55,505 bases of DNA from Phycisphaerales bacterium (GTDB taxonomy: Bacteria; Planctomycetota; Phycisphaerae; Phycisphaerales; SM1A02), in the NCBI GenBank assembly GCA_022446885.1, contig JAKVBU010000010.1, forward strand, positions 101,362-156,866, read 5' to 3'. Under the pieces are notes generated by a model. The model made no database searches. It saw only the letters and a list, made by a program, of their open reading frames with translations, and was not told the DNA's origin. Each line of letters starts with the position of its first letter. The stretch's first letter is position 1. Positions 1 through 7,643 of this stretch are shown here, piece by piece. A program made the position numbers and the translations under genes.

Positions 1-659
1 AACGACAACGCCGGATTCATGCACAGATGGACGACCCGGCCACCCTTGGACGCGGCCGCCCCGGCTTTGGAGCTCCATTGAACACCTCGAGCGAGCATGT
101 CAGTGGCATCGCTCCACGAGTCATGTCTCAGCGAGCCAGTGAGCCGAGTGGTGCGGCCTCGATTCACCTCGACCCGATCATGCACACCTGATGGATCCGA
201 CTCCAGGCGAGCAGCGTCAGGCCGCACCAGTCGAAGTCGCCACTCAGGTTGAAAAGTGTGCCGCAGCGCGCGGCCATGAAGCCAAGTGACTCGATTGAGG
301 TCGAATCCTGTCGTCAGCTCATCGGCATTACTGACTGCTGATCGGATGGACTCTGCAAGATCGTCCTGAATTGTCTCGTCTGAGTCCAGCAGAAGCACCC
401 ATGAAGTGTCCGTACACAGCGACATCGCGAACCGCTTCTGTTGGGTTGGATTCGTCCAGTCACGATGGGCTGGTTCGATGCCCTGTTCACGACAGTATTC
501 GAGCGTGCCGTCGGTCGATCCAGAATCAACGACAACGACGTGACTGGCCAGCGCAGCAGACGCTTCCAGTGACCGGGGAAACGTGGACATGCTGTTGAAG
601 GTCGTGTAACAAACCGTCAGATTCTCGAGTGGGGGAACTGCCTGATAGGACTGTGCCAT
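1..659 (-). CDS. Family 2 glycosyltransferase, WaaE/KdtX-like (partial, C-terminus off the window)
   Basis: The frame opens at the ATG at 659 and runs off the left edge, leaving about 219 N-terminal codons. It is a GT-A fold nucleotide-sugar transferase: VVVVDSGSTDGT (residues 41-52) is the sugar-nucleotide loop, QKRFA follows near residue 74, and WVLLLDSDE (87-95) holds the acidic metal-binding pair. This spacing resembles the WaaE/KdtX glucosyltransferases that decorate the lipopolysaccharide inner core, so a cytoplasmic, membrane-associated role in envelope sugar assembly is inferred. It lies 23 bases behind the ROK kinase gene in the same direction and is probably cotranscribed. The acceptor cannot be told from sequence. 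Confidence 0.8.
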   Translation of the reverse strand, partial: MAQSYQAVPPLENLTVCYTTFNSMSTFPRSLEASAALASHVVVVDSGSTDGTLEYCREQGIEPAHRDWTNPTQQKRFAMSLCTDTSWVLLLDSDETIQDDLAESIRSAVSNADELTTGFDLNRVTWLHGRALRHTFQPEWRLRLVRPDAARLESDPSGVHDRVEVNRGRTTRLTGSLRHDSWSDATDMLARGVQWSSKAGAAASKGGRVVHLCMNPALS

Positions 660-682
660 GATGTGTGCTCGCAGGAGTGGAG

Positions 683-1621
683 TCAGTTGGACAGTTGGCG
701 AGGTCGAAGACGCGCCGCGCCAAGCACGCCGCTGCTGTCCCCGTGGGTCGCCTTGTGAATCGGCGTTGTACAAGCGCCGTTGAAGGTGTAGCGGCCGATG
801 CGCTCGGGGAGATCGTCATACAGAGCCTCGATACAACTGAGGCCGCCCCCGATAACGATTACATCCGGGTCAAGCACGGTCACCAAGCCACCGAGTGCTC
901 GAGCCAGTCGATCAAGCCACCGCTCAATGACTGCGGCCGCTTGAGCACTCGATGCATCTGACCGTGATCTGGCCCTGGCGGCGATGTCGCTCGCCCGCAT
1001 CGAGTCGTTGCCCAAGTCAAGCCATTGCCGCTCCAGCACGGGGCCAGCCAGCCACGCCTCAAGGCAGTGGAGCATGCCGCACCAGCAGCGTACGTCCCGC
1101 AGTTCGTCGCTTTGCAGCCGGGGCAGGGCCGTGTGTCCGAACTCGCCTCCGAGGCCGTTGGCTCCAGTGTGCAATTCACCATCGATCACCAGGCCGCCGC
1201 CCACGCCGGTCCCGAGAATCAGGGCGAACACACATCTGTGGCCGGCTCCAGAGCCGTCGTGAGCCTCAGACAGGGCCAGGCAGTCGGCGTCATTGGCCAG
1301 CTTGATGGGTCGGCCAATCGCCGCTGTGAGATCATCCTGCAGGGGACGACCATTGAGCACGGTCGAATTGGCGTTGCGATGCAGCCCGGTTGCAGGGTCC
1401 ACGCTGCCCGGAGCGCCGATTCCTACATGAGGGGCCTGTGCATCGGCCGCCTCTTCGACGGTGTGCACCAGGTTGGCGACGGCCGCCAGTGTGCCCTCGT
1501 AGTCGCCTTGGGGTGTAGGGCAGCGTTTGCGGGCGAGCACCTGACCGCCTGCCGACAGCACTGCGGCCTCGATTTTGGTGCCGCCGAGATCAACCCCGGT
1601 TGAAGAGGCCCTTTGAGACAT
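683..1621 (-). CDS. ROK-family sugar kinase (fructokinase / N-acetylhexosamine kinase type)
   Basis: A 312-residue cytosolic ATP-dependent sugar kinase. GVDLGGTK (9-16) is the phosphate loop, Asp111 in the NDADC block is the expected catalytic base, LGTGVGGG (137-143) is the second ATP motif, and His163 with Cys179, Cys181 and Cys186 forms the ROK zinc site. The zinc loop reads CWCGMLHC, a variant of the usual CxCGxxGC. The nearest known types are Mak fructokinase and NagK; the substrate cannot be decided here. The start at 1621 is chosen because a longer frame would cross the divergent ettA start, and because TACCAT lies six bases upstream (1628-1633). Confidence 0.85.
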   Translation of the reverse strand: MSQRASSTGVDLGGTKIEAAVLSAGGQVLARKRCPTPQGDYEGTLAAVANLVHTVEEAADAQAPHVGIGAPGSVDPATGLHRNANSTVLNGRPLQDDLTAAIGRPIKLANDADCLALSEAHDGSGAGHRCVFALILGTGVGGGLVIDGELHTGANGLGGEFGHTALPRLQSDELRDVRCWCGMLHCLEAWLAGPVLERQWLDLGNDSMRASDIAARARSRSDASSAQAAAVIERWLDRLARALGGLVTVLDPDVIVIGGGLSCIEALYDDLPERIGRYTFNGACTTPIHKATHGDSSGVLGAARLRPRQLSN

Positions 1622-1627
1622 GGCCAG

Positions 1628-1633
1628 ATGGTA
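1628..1633 (-). promoter_or_regulatory. -10 hexamer TACCAT, leaderless-type, for the ROK kinase
   Basis: TACCAT lies six bases before the ATG at 1621. A start site about seven bases downstream would coincide with the start codon, leaving no room for a ribosome binding site. A TCGTCA at 1652-1657 lies 18 bases upstream as a possible -35, inside the start of ettA. Confidence 0.5.
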
Positions 1634-1646
1634 CGAATACGCATCC

Positions 1647-3323
1647 ATGGCTGACGAGACGATCATCTATTCCATGCTCGGGGTGACGAAGACCATTGAG
1701 CAACGCACCGTGCTCAAGGACATCTCACTGTCATACTTCTACGGCGCCAAGATTGGAGTGCTCGGGCTCAACGGGTCGGGCAAGAGCACACTCCTGCGGA
1801 TTCTCGCCGGTGTTGACAGCGAATTTGAAGGCTCGACACAGGCGGCCCCGGGCTTCACCATCGGCTATCTGGAACAGGAGCCACTGCTGCGAGAGACGCG
1901 GCGGGTTCGAGAGGTGGTCGAGGAGGGCTTTGGGGAAATCGCCGCCTTGATGCGGCAATTCGATGAGATAAACGCCGCCTTCGCTGAGCCCATGGACGAG
2001 GCAGCCATGTCAACTCTGCTTGAGCGGCAGGCTGATGTACAGGCCAAATTGGATGCAGCTGACGCATGGGATATCGACCAGCGTGTCGAAATGGCCATGG
2101 ATGCGCTGCGATGTCCGCCTGACGATCGCACAGTGGACACGCTCTCGGGTGGTGAGCGACGTCGCGTGGCTCTGTGTCGCCTCCTCATCGCCGCCCCGGA
2201 CATCCTGCTGCTCGATGAACCGACGAACCACCTGGATGCCGAGTCAATCGCCTGGCTGGAGCAACACCTGCAGCGATATGCCGGAACGATCATCGCAGTG
2301 ACGCACGATCGGTACTTCCTCGACAACGTGGCGGGCTGGATTCTCGAACTCGACCGAGGCGAGGGCATCCCGTGGAAGGGGAACTACTCGTCGTGGTTGG
2401 AACAGAAGCAGGTTCGTCTGGAAACGCAGGAACGCCAGGAGGGCAAGCGGCGCAAGGCCATGGCCCGAGAACTGGAGTGGATTCGACGGACGCCTCAGGG
2501 CAGACAAGCAAGGAACCAGTCGCGAATCACGGCATATGAGCGTCTGGTTGATCAGGATCGCCGTGAGCGTGAGACGCAGGTCGAGATCTATGTGCCTCCC
2601 GGGCCGCGGCTGGGTGATGTCGTCATCGAAGCGGATGGGCTCTGCAAGGCCATGGGTGACGTCCAGTTGATCGAGGACCTGACATTCAGTGTTCCCCCTG
2701 GCGCCATTGTCGGTGTTGTGGGGCCAAATGGGGCGGGCAAAACCACCTTGCTTCGCATGCTCCTTGGCGAATTGTCGCCGGATTCAGGCTCATTGCGACT
2801 GGGCGATACCGTCCTGACCGCGACGTCGGCTCAAGGCCGCGATGCGCTCCCAGATGACCAGACTGTGTGGGAAGCGATCTCGGAGAAGGACGACGACATT
2901 GACCTCGGGGGCGTCAAGATCAACTCAAGGGCCTATGTGTCCAAGTTTGGCTTTCCTGGTTCAAGTCAGCAGCGGCGGGTCGGGGTGCTCTCTGGTGGTG
3001 AGCGAAATCGGGTGCAACTGGCGATGACATTGAGAAGCGGAGCAAACCTGCTGCTGCTCGACGAGCCGACCAACGATCTGGACGTGAACACGATCCGGGC
3101 GATCGAAGAAGGGCTCGAGTCATTCGCCGGAGCCGCATTGATCGTGAGTCATGATCGCTGGTTCCTTGATCGTCTGGTGACGCATGTGCTGGCATTCGAG
3201 GGGGACGCCAGCGTGCGATTTCACGTGGGCGACTGGACGAGTTACGAGGCAGATCGCCGTCGCCGTCTTGGCGAGGAGGCTGATCGCCCACACCGCATGA
3301 AATACCGAAAGCTCACGCGGTGA
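1647..3323 (+). CDS. ettA: EttA, ABC-F energy-dependent translational throttle ATPase
   Basis: A 558-residue soluble tandem ABC ATPase, matching E. coli EttA (about 555). It binds the ribosomal E site and gates early elongation according to the ATP/ADP ratio. The first domain has GLNGSGKST (40-48), an inserted arm (about 65-160) and LSGGERRR; the second has GPNGAGKTT (from 359) and LSGGERNR (from 448). There is no transmembrane segment, as expected for ABC-F. I take the ATG at 1647 rather than 1620, because MADETIIYSM is the usual EttA beginning. It is divergent from the ROK kinase with only 25 bases between starts, and its TGA overlaps the GTG of the cupin gene. Confidence 0.95.
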   Translation: MADETIIYSMLGVTKTIEQRTVLKDISLSYFYGAKIGVLGLNGSGKSTLLRILAGVDSEFEGSTQAAPGFTIGYLEQEPLLRETRRVREVVEEGFGEIAALMRQFDEINAAFAEPMDEAAMSTLLERQADVQAKLDAADAWDIDQRVEMAMDALRCPPDDRTVDTLSGGERRRVALCRLLIAAPDILLLDEPTNHLDAESIAWLEQHLQRYAGTIIAVTHDRYFLDNVAGWILELDRGEGIPWKGNYSSWLEQKQVRLETQERQEGKRRKAMARELEWIRRTPQGRQARNQSRITAYERLVDQDRRERETQVEIYVPPGPRLGDVVIEADGLCKAMGDVQLIEDLTFSVPPGAIVGVVGPNGAGKTTLLRMLLGELSPDSGSLRLGDTVLTATSAQGRDALPDDQTVWEAISEKDDDIDLGGVKINSRAYVSKFGFPGSSQQRRVGVLSGGERNRVQLAMTLRSGANLLLLDEPTNDLDVNTIRAIEEGLESFAGAALIVSHDRWFLDRLVTHVLAFEGDASVRFHVGDWTSYEADRRRRLGEEADRPHRMKYRKLTR

Positions 3324-3691
3324 TTCGGCCACGGGCGCTCGCCGACATCTCGCTGACGCCGACCTCGCACGACCCTTCCATCCTCAAGCGGGTGTTGGTC
3401 AGCGCCAGCGACTCGGTGGGGTCCCTGATGCAACTGGCCATCAGTACGCTCGAGCCAGGGCAGGTCGTCGAGCCCCATGTGCATCGGGATCTGTGGGAGA
3501 TCTTCATGGTGCGATCAGGGCGGGTGCTGATCAAGATCGATAGAACCGATCATCTGATGGCCACCGATGATTGGGTGGTGGTCCCTCCAGGGGTCCAGCA
3601 TGCTGTGGCAGCCCATGGTGAGGTGGCTGCCCAGATGCTGGTGGTGGGGGTCGCTGGCGATCCGCCCGACACAGGGGCTATCGGGGCCTGA
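3320..3691 (+). CDS. Small single-domain cupin protein
   Basis: A 123-residue protein with one cupin barrel. Metal-binding motif 1 is seen as HVHRDLWE (two His and a Glu, residues 53-60) and motif 2 as PPGVQHAV, giving the usual three-His/one-Glu set. It resembles WbuC-type and sugar-binding small cupins; no substrate can be named. The GTG start at 3320 overlaps the ettA stop as GTGA, so translation is probably coupled to ettA. It is not a 3-hydroxyanthranilate dioxygenase: it is too short and lacks that enzyme's substrate-binding arginine block. Confidence 0.8.
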   Translation: MIRPRALADISLTPTSHDPSILKRVLVSASDSVGSLMQLAISTLEPGQVVEPHVHRDLWEIFMVRSGRVLIKIDRTDHLMATDDWVVVPPGVQHAVAAHGEVAAQMLVVGVAGDPPDTGAIGA

Positions 3692-3822
3692 GCATGCCCT
3701 CGGAGGGCTGAAACGGCCCAATCTCCCCGAACTGACTGAATCGCCCACGCTGGAGCGCCGATGGGCGAAAGGACCCCTTGTCAAGGGGATCGTCCAGTCG
3801 TGCCTGTGGGCACCGGAGATGC

Positions 3823-4608
3823 ATGCCCGTGCTCAGTCTTGCCCTCGTGGTCGTTCTTGCCCAAACAAGTCCTGCTGGTGAACTGCAGCCTGCTGGTGAA
3901 CTTCAATTTGCATCGATCGATAGCGCTCAGGCGGCGATTGACGCATTCAAGGCTGATGCACAAGCTTCGGATGAACGTCAGGGCGGGTCTGGTTTTGAGT
4001 TCTGGTTGGACGCCGCCCACGCTGGCGACGTCGATGCGATGCATCTGGTTGGGGTGCGGCTGTTCAACGGGGTGGGCACGAGTCGCAATCGGGGAGATGC
4101 CTATGCCTGGTGGCGCATTGCGGCCATGCAGGGGCATGCGCCGTCGCTGTTTGAAGTGGGCCGATGTCGCCAGAGCGGACGTGGTGTCAATCTGAACGAA
4201 CCCGATGCGGTGCGTTGGTTTGAACGCGCGGCCGAGGCCGGGCATGTTCCGGCCATGGTTGCGTTTGGGCGATGTCTGAGCCATGGTCGCGGCTGCCCTG
4301 CCGACCACAAGCGGGCGGCGCATTGGTACGAGCGGGCGGCCCAAGCGGGGCACGTGGATGCGATGCGGGCACTGGCCTTGGCCCATCAGTTTGGTCGCGG
4401 CGTCGATCGAAGCATCACAACTTCCGCCAAGTGGTGGCGATCAGCGGCCCAGGCGGGTGACCTGCAGGCCATGCTCATCACAGCGGCGAATTACGAGATG
4501 GGGCATGGCCTCCCACAAGATCCTGCCAACGCAGACGAGTGGTACGCCAAAGCCTCCTACCTGATGCTGCCTGCGCCCGACAGTCCAGCGGTGGCGCTGG
4601 CCCGCTGA
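3823..4608 (+). CDS. Exported Sel1-repeat (TPR-like) protein
   Basis: A 261-residue protein with a hydrophobic N-terminus (PVLSLALVVVLAQTSPAGE) that looks like a signal peptide, followed by four to five Sel1-like repeats of about 36 residues. The recurring signature is A-G-H-V/D-A-M with G-R-G-V (for example WFERAAEAGHVPAMVAFG and HWYERAAQAGHVDAMRALA). Sel1 repeats form alpha-solenoids for protein contacts; the partner is unknown. The start at 3823 keeps the signal peptide intact; a longer frame from the TTG at 3778 would bury it. Residues PAGELQ are duplicated just after the signal. No leaderless -10 hexamer is seen; a GGAG lies 3-6 bases before the ATG. Confidence 0.8.
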   Translation: MPVLSLALVVVLAQTSPAGELQPAGELQFASIDSAQAAIDAFKADAQASDERQGGSGFEFWLDAAHAGDVDAMHLVGVRLFNGVGTSRNRGDAYAWWRIAAMQGHAPSLFEVGRCRQSGRGVNLNEPDAVRWFERAAEAGHVPAMVAFGRCLSHGRGCPADHKRAAHWYERAAQAGHVDAMRALALAHQFGRGVDRSITTSAKWWRSAAQAGDLQAMLITAANYEMGHGLPQDPANADEWYAKASYLMLPAPDSPAVALAR

Positions 4609-4646
4609 AGCCCCTCATTTGCTCGACGGCCACGATCAGGGCAGCC

Positions 4647-4676
4647 TCGACAGCGCTGCGGTCGCTGGGGTACACT
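4647..4676 (+). promoter_or_regulatory. Promoter of tRNA-Glu
   Basis: TCGACA (4647-4652) and TACACT (4671-4676) are separated by 18 bases, and the mature tRNA begins 18 bases after the -10. Five of six -35 positions and four of six -10 positions match the sigma-70 consensus. Confidence 0.6.
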
Positions 4677-4693
4677 GCACTGTTGGCATGTTT

Positions 4694-4765
4694 GGCCCCT
4701 TCGTCTAGCGGCTAGGACGTCAGGTTCTCATCCTGAAAACAGGAGTTCGATTCTCCTAGGGGTCA
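4694..4765 (+). tRNA. tRNA-Glu, anticodon CTC
   Basis: A full cloverleaf can be drawn by hand. The acceptor GGCCCCT pairs with AGGGGTC (one G-T pair), followed by discriminator A; the D stem is GTC/GAC; the anticodon stem is TCAGG/CCTGA around the loop TTCTCAT, with anticodon CTC reading GAG; the T arm is AGGAG-TTCGATT-CTCCT. No CCA is encoded, so it must be added after transcription. Confidence 0.93.
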
Positions 4766-4827
4766 TTTGACAACTGATTCTTAAGCCGGTCAGTACGTGC
4801 GTGTTTGCATGGAGGCCGGCGATCCAG

Positions 4828-4902
4828 GCCGATGTAGCTCAGTCCGGTTAGAGCGAGGGATTCATAAACCCTAGGTCGCTGGTTCAAGTCCAGCCATCGG
4901 CA
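4828..4902 (+). tRNA. tRNA-Met, anticodon CAT (elongator type)
   Basis: Acceptor GCCGATG pairs perfectly with CATCGGC, followed by discriminator A; the D stem is GCTC/GAGC; the anticodon loop TTCATAA carries CAT; the T arm is GCTGG-TTCAAGT-CCAGC. The fully paired first acceptor position argues against the initiator tRNA. The 31-39 pair of the anticodon stem is A-A. A lysidine-modified tRNA-Ile with CAT is the alternative. CCA is not encoded. A TTGACA at 4767-4772 could be its own -35, but no convincing -10 follows. Confidence 0.88.
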
Positions 4903-4906
4903 TTCT

Positions 4907-4943
4907 CAGGCCTGCCCTCTTCGGGGCGGGCCTGTTCTCTTGT
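4907..4943 (+). terminator. Terminator hairpin after the tRNA pair
   Basis: CAGGCCTGCCC (4907-4917) pairs with GGGCGGGCCTG (4924-4934) through 11 base pairs, one of them T-G, around a TCTTCG loop. The run TTCTCTTG follows. A second short hairpin of the GGGGGCC/GGTCCCC type with a TTT tail lies at 4944-4962. Confidence 0.7.
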
Positions 4944-5023
4944 GGGGGCCTCGGTCCCCTTTGACAGGGCAGGCGCCGATCAACAGATCAGGCGAGCGGC
5001 CGCCTGAATCACGTCGGCAATGG

Positions 5024-6874
5024 TCAGGATCGGGCGGGTTCAGCCCCGGTCTGCATGGTCCATGCCTCGATGGCCTTGGACGTCGCTTCCGGATGGGCCC
5101 GGCGAATGGCTGCCGCCATGAGGCCCATGAACATCGGTTGCGGATGCAGCGGGCGGCTGGTGAGTTCTGGATGGAACTGGCCGCCGACGAAGTAGGGGTG
5201 CACCGAGGTGGGCAGTTCAATGCCCTGCATGATCGGCTGCCGCGGATGACGGCCACTAAAGATGAGTCCGGCGGCTTCCAATTGCTCGATGCAACCCGGA
5301 TCGACCTCGAATCGGTGCCGGAAACGCTCTCGCACGAGCAGGTCACCGCCGAACAATTGCGCCAGCAGCGACCCCTCCGTCAACTGCACGTCCTGGCCAC
5401 CAAGCCGCATGGTGCCGCCCAGCCCCTCGATGGCTTTCTGCTCGGGCAGTTCGGAGATGACAGCCGACTCCAGCGAGGGGTCGAACTCGGTGGAGTGAGC
5501 ATTTTCGATGCCGGCGACCGATCGGGCGTACTCAATAACGGCCACCTGGAATCCCAGACAGATGCCCAGGAACGGGATGCCCGCTTGTCGAACGTGTCCG
5601 ACCGAAGCGATCTTCCCCTCAACCCCACGTTCGCCGAATCCACCGGGCACGATGACTGCGTGCAGGTCGAGCGGCGAAAGCCTGCCCTCGACATTGCCGG
5701 CGTCCACGTCGCTGACGTCGATCCACTGCACATCCGGGGTGGCGCCTAGATGCGTCGCGGCGTGTTCGATGGCCTTGTCGATGGAGGCGTAGGCGTCTCG
5801 CAGCGCCGTGTACTTGCCCAGGATGCCGATGTTCACGGACCAAGGTCGAGAGGCGCTGATGGCGTGTGCGTACCGATTCCACTGGGCTCGGGCTGAGTCT
5901 TCATGGACCGGGTCTACCTTCTGGTGCCGATCCAGAATCGTGAGCACTTCACGATCCAAGCCTTGTGCCCGCATGGCTTCGGGAATGGTGTAGATCGAGG
6001 CCCGATCGTGCATGGAAAAGACGCGAGGCAGCGGGACATTGGAGAACATCGAGACCTTCTGTCTAGCAGTCTCGGTGACCTCGTGTTCGGCGCGGCAGGC
6101 GATCAAGTCGGGCTGAATGCCCGTCTCCATGAGCCTCTTGATACCCAGCTGCGCCGCCTTGGACTTCTGTTCCCCCAGCGTTGGCGGTTCCAGGATGTAG
6201 GTCAGGGCGACTGAGCAGAAGTTCTCGCGGCCCTCCTCAAATGCCAGTTCACGCAGGGCCTCCACATAGAAGCCATTTTCATAGTCGCCGATTGTGCCAC
6301 CAACTTCGATGAACACGAGATCGACCGGGCCTCCCTCGGGGCCACCGGTCATGGCCAACTCCCGTAGGCGGCGTTTCACCTCACCAGTAACGTGGGGGAT
6401 CATCTGGACATCCCGTCCCAGATAGCCGCCGCGTCGCTCACGTTCCAGAATCTCGGTGTAGATCTGCCCCGCGGTCGTGAAGTTGCGAACCGTGAGATCC
6501 TGATCGAGCAGCCGCTCGTATGTGCCTAGATCCATGTCGCACTCGGTGCCGTCATCGAGCACGAACACTTCACCGTGCCGATATGGATTCAGCGTGCCGC
6601 TGTCTACGTTCAGATAGCCCTCGAGTTTGATCGGAGCGACCGTGAGCCCCTTGTCCTTGAGGAGCTTGGCCAGCGAGGCGCTGAAGATGCCCTTGCCCAG
6701 CCCCGACATCACGGTGCCCATGACGGCGACGAACGCGGTTCGCCCGCGCTGATAGCCCTCGGGGACCGGTGAAAAGAACTCGGTGGTTTCGCTAGTGCGT
6801 CCGAATTGGCTCAAAAAGCCTTCTTCGCAGGCAGATTGGGCGTTGGGACTGGCGCCGGGATCATCTGGGTGCAT
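5024..6874 (-). CDS. pyrG: CTP synthase (glutamine-hydrolysing), divergent form with N-terminal extension
   Basis: A 616-residue enzyme making CTP from UTP, ATP and glutamine. The synthetase half carries the ATP loop as GTVMSGLGKG (usually GGVVSSLGKG) and YLNVDSGTLNPYRHGEVFV (usually YINVDPGT.SPYQHGEVFV). The glutaminase half has the nucleophile in FLGICLGFQ and its His/Glu in GGQFHPE. About 38 residues precede the first strand; most family members start right at it. I place the start at the ATG at 6874, because a longer frame runs antiparallel to nothing but deep into kdsB in another frame, and because TATCCT lies five bases upstream. It is the last gene of the TPR-kdsB-pyrG operon; CTP is the co-substrate of KdsB. 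Confidence 0.92.
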   Translation of the reverse strand: MHPDDPGASPNAQSACEEGFLSQFGRTSETTEFFSPVPEGYQRGRTAFVAVMGTVMSGLGKGIFSASLAKLLKDKGLTVAPIKLEGYLNVDSGTLNPYRHGEVFVLDDGTECDMDLGTYERLLDQDLTVRNFTTAGQIYTEILERERRGGYLGRDVQMIPHVTGEVKRRLRELAMTGGPEGGPVDLVFIEVGGTIGDYENGFYVEALRELAFEEGRENFCSVALTYILEPPTLGEQKSKAAQLGIKRLMETGIQPDLIACRAEHEVTETARQKVSMFSNVPLPRVFSMHDRASIYTIPEAMRAQGLDREVLTILDRHQKVDPVHEDSARAQWNRYAHAISASRPWSVNIGILGKYTALRDAYASIDKAIEHAATHLGATPDVQWIDVSDVDAGNVEGRLSPLDLHAVIVPGGFGERGVEGKIASVGHVRQAGIPFLGICLGFQVAVIEYARSVAGIENAHSTEFDPSLESAVISELPEQKAIEGLGGTMRLGGQDVQLTEGSLLAQLFGGDLLVRERFRHRFEVDPGCIEQLEAAGLIFSGRHPRQPIMQGIELPTSVHPYFVGGQFHPELTSRPLHPQPMFMGLMAAAIRRAHPEATSKAIEAWTMQTGAEPARS

Positions 6875-6879
6875 GGAAG

Positions 6880-6885
6880 AGGATA
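6880..6885 (-). promoter_or_regulatory. -10 hexamer TATCCT, leaderless-type, for pyrG
   Basis: TATCCT lies five bases before the ATG at 6874, and TTGCTG lies 18 bases further upstream (6904-6909). Both are in the 46-base gap after kdsB, so pyrG may have its own start site in addition to read-through. Confidence 0.45.
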
Positions 6886-6920
6886 CCGCGCCGAGGCGGC
6901 TGCCAGCAACTGAAAAAGGA

Positions 6921-7643
6921 TCAGGCTCGCCGCTGCAGCCAGTCTTCGTACTGCTGGGGGGTATCAATGCCACAGTGGCAGGTCTCAACTCTGGCCACCG
7001 CGATGGGGCGAGCGTGCTCCAGCAGCCGGAGTTGCTCCAGTTGTTCAGTCTGCTCCAATACCCCCGGTGGCAACTGGACATAGTCATGCAGCGCTTCAGG
7101 CGTGTAGACGTACAAGCCCACATGCCGCAGATACTCGACGCCTGCCCCGTCACGGTCACAGGGGATTGGAGCGCGTGAGAAATAGATGGCTCGGGAGGCC
7201 TGATCGACCACCACCTTGACCACGTTCACGTCATCGACATGCGTCGGGTCAGTGCAAGGTGCCGCAACGGTGGCGATGCCAGCATCCGGGTCACAGCGGA
7301 GGGCGTCGATGGCGGCGTCGATGGTCGATGGATCAAGTTCCGGCTCGTCGCCTTGTACGTTCACGATGATGTCGGCCTCGAGCGAGTCCGCGATTTCGGC
7401 GATGCGGGAAGTGCCATTGGGGTGATCGCCCCGAGTCAATCGGTGATCGATTCCGGCGGCGGTCGCCGCCGCCTCGATTGATTCGCTGTCGCTGGCGATA
7501 CAGACGTGGTCAACGCAAGCGGCCGCCATGGCATTTTTGGCGCAATGCACAATCAGGGGCGTGCCGCTCTTGTCGGCCAGCATTTTGCCTGGGAACCGTG
7601 TGGAGGCCATTCGGCCGGGCACCACCGCAACGACCCGACTCAC
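6921..7643 (-). CDS. kdsB: 3-deoxy-manno-octulosonate cytidylyltransferase (CMP-Kdo synthetase)
   Basis: A 240-residue cytosolic enzyme that activates Kdo with CTP for lipopolysaccharide core assembly. The nucleotidyltransferase signature is clear: VVPGRMASTRFPGKML near the N-terminus, then NVQGDEPELDP with the metal-binding Asp, and SRAPIP and HVGLYVYTP in the second half. Length matches the family (about 245-250). The GTG start overlaps the TGA of the upstream TPR gene as GTGA, so translation is coupled. Its presence implies that this organism makes a Kdo-containing outer membrane lipid. Confidence 0.95.
   Translation of the reverse strand: MSRVVAVVPGRMASTRFPGKMLADKSGTPLIVHCAKNAMAAACVDHVCIASDSESIEAAATAAGIDHRLTRGDHPNGTSRIAEIADSLEADIIVNVQGDEPELDPSTIDAAIDALRCDPDAGIATVAAPCTDPTHVDDVNVVKVVVDQASRAIYFSRAPIPCDRDGAGVEYLRHVGLYVYTPEALHDYVQLPPGVLEQTEQLEQLRLLEHARPIAVARVETCHCGIDTPQQYEDWLQRRA

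Noticed and set aside
3320-3691. The cupin as the missing 3-hydroxyanthranilate dioxygenase
   Set aside because: It is too short, lacks that family's substrate motif, and lies 41 kb away coupled to ettA.
4767-4772. Perfect TTGACA between the tRNAs as a full promoter
   Set aside because: No acceptable -10 hexamer lies 16-19 bases downstream, so I mention it only as a possible -35.
4828-4902. tRNA-Met as the initiator tRNA
   Set aside because: The first acceptor pair is a normal G-C pair, whereas bacterial initiators have an unpaired first position.
4907-4934. The tRNA terminator hairpin acting also for pyrG on the minus strand
   Set aside because: On the minus strand the stem is followed by AGAATGCC, with no T-run.
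6875-7159. Upstream extension of the pyrG frame to a 711-residue protein
   Set aside because: It lies inside kdsB in another frame, has no family resemblance, and the ATG at 6874 has its own -10 hexamer.
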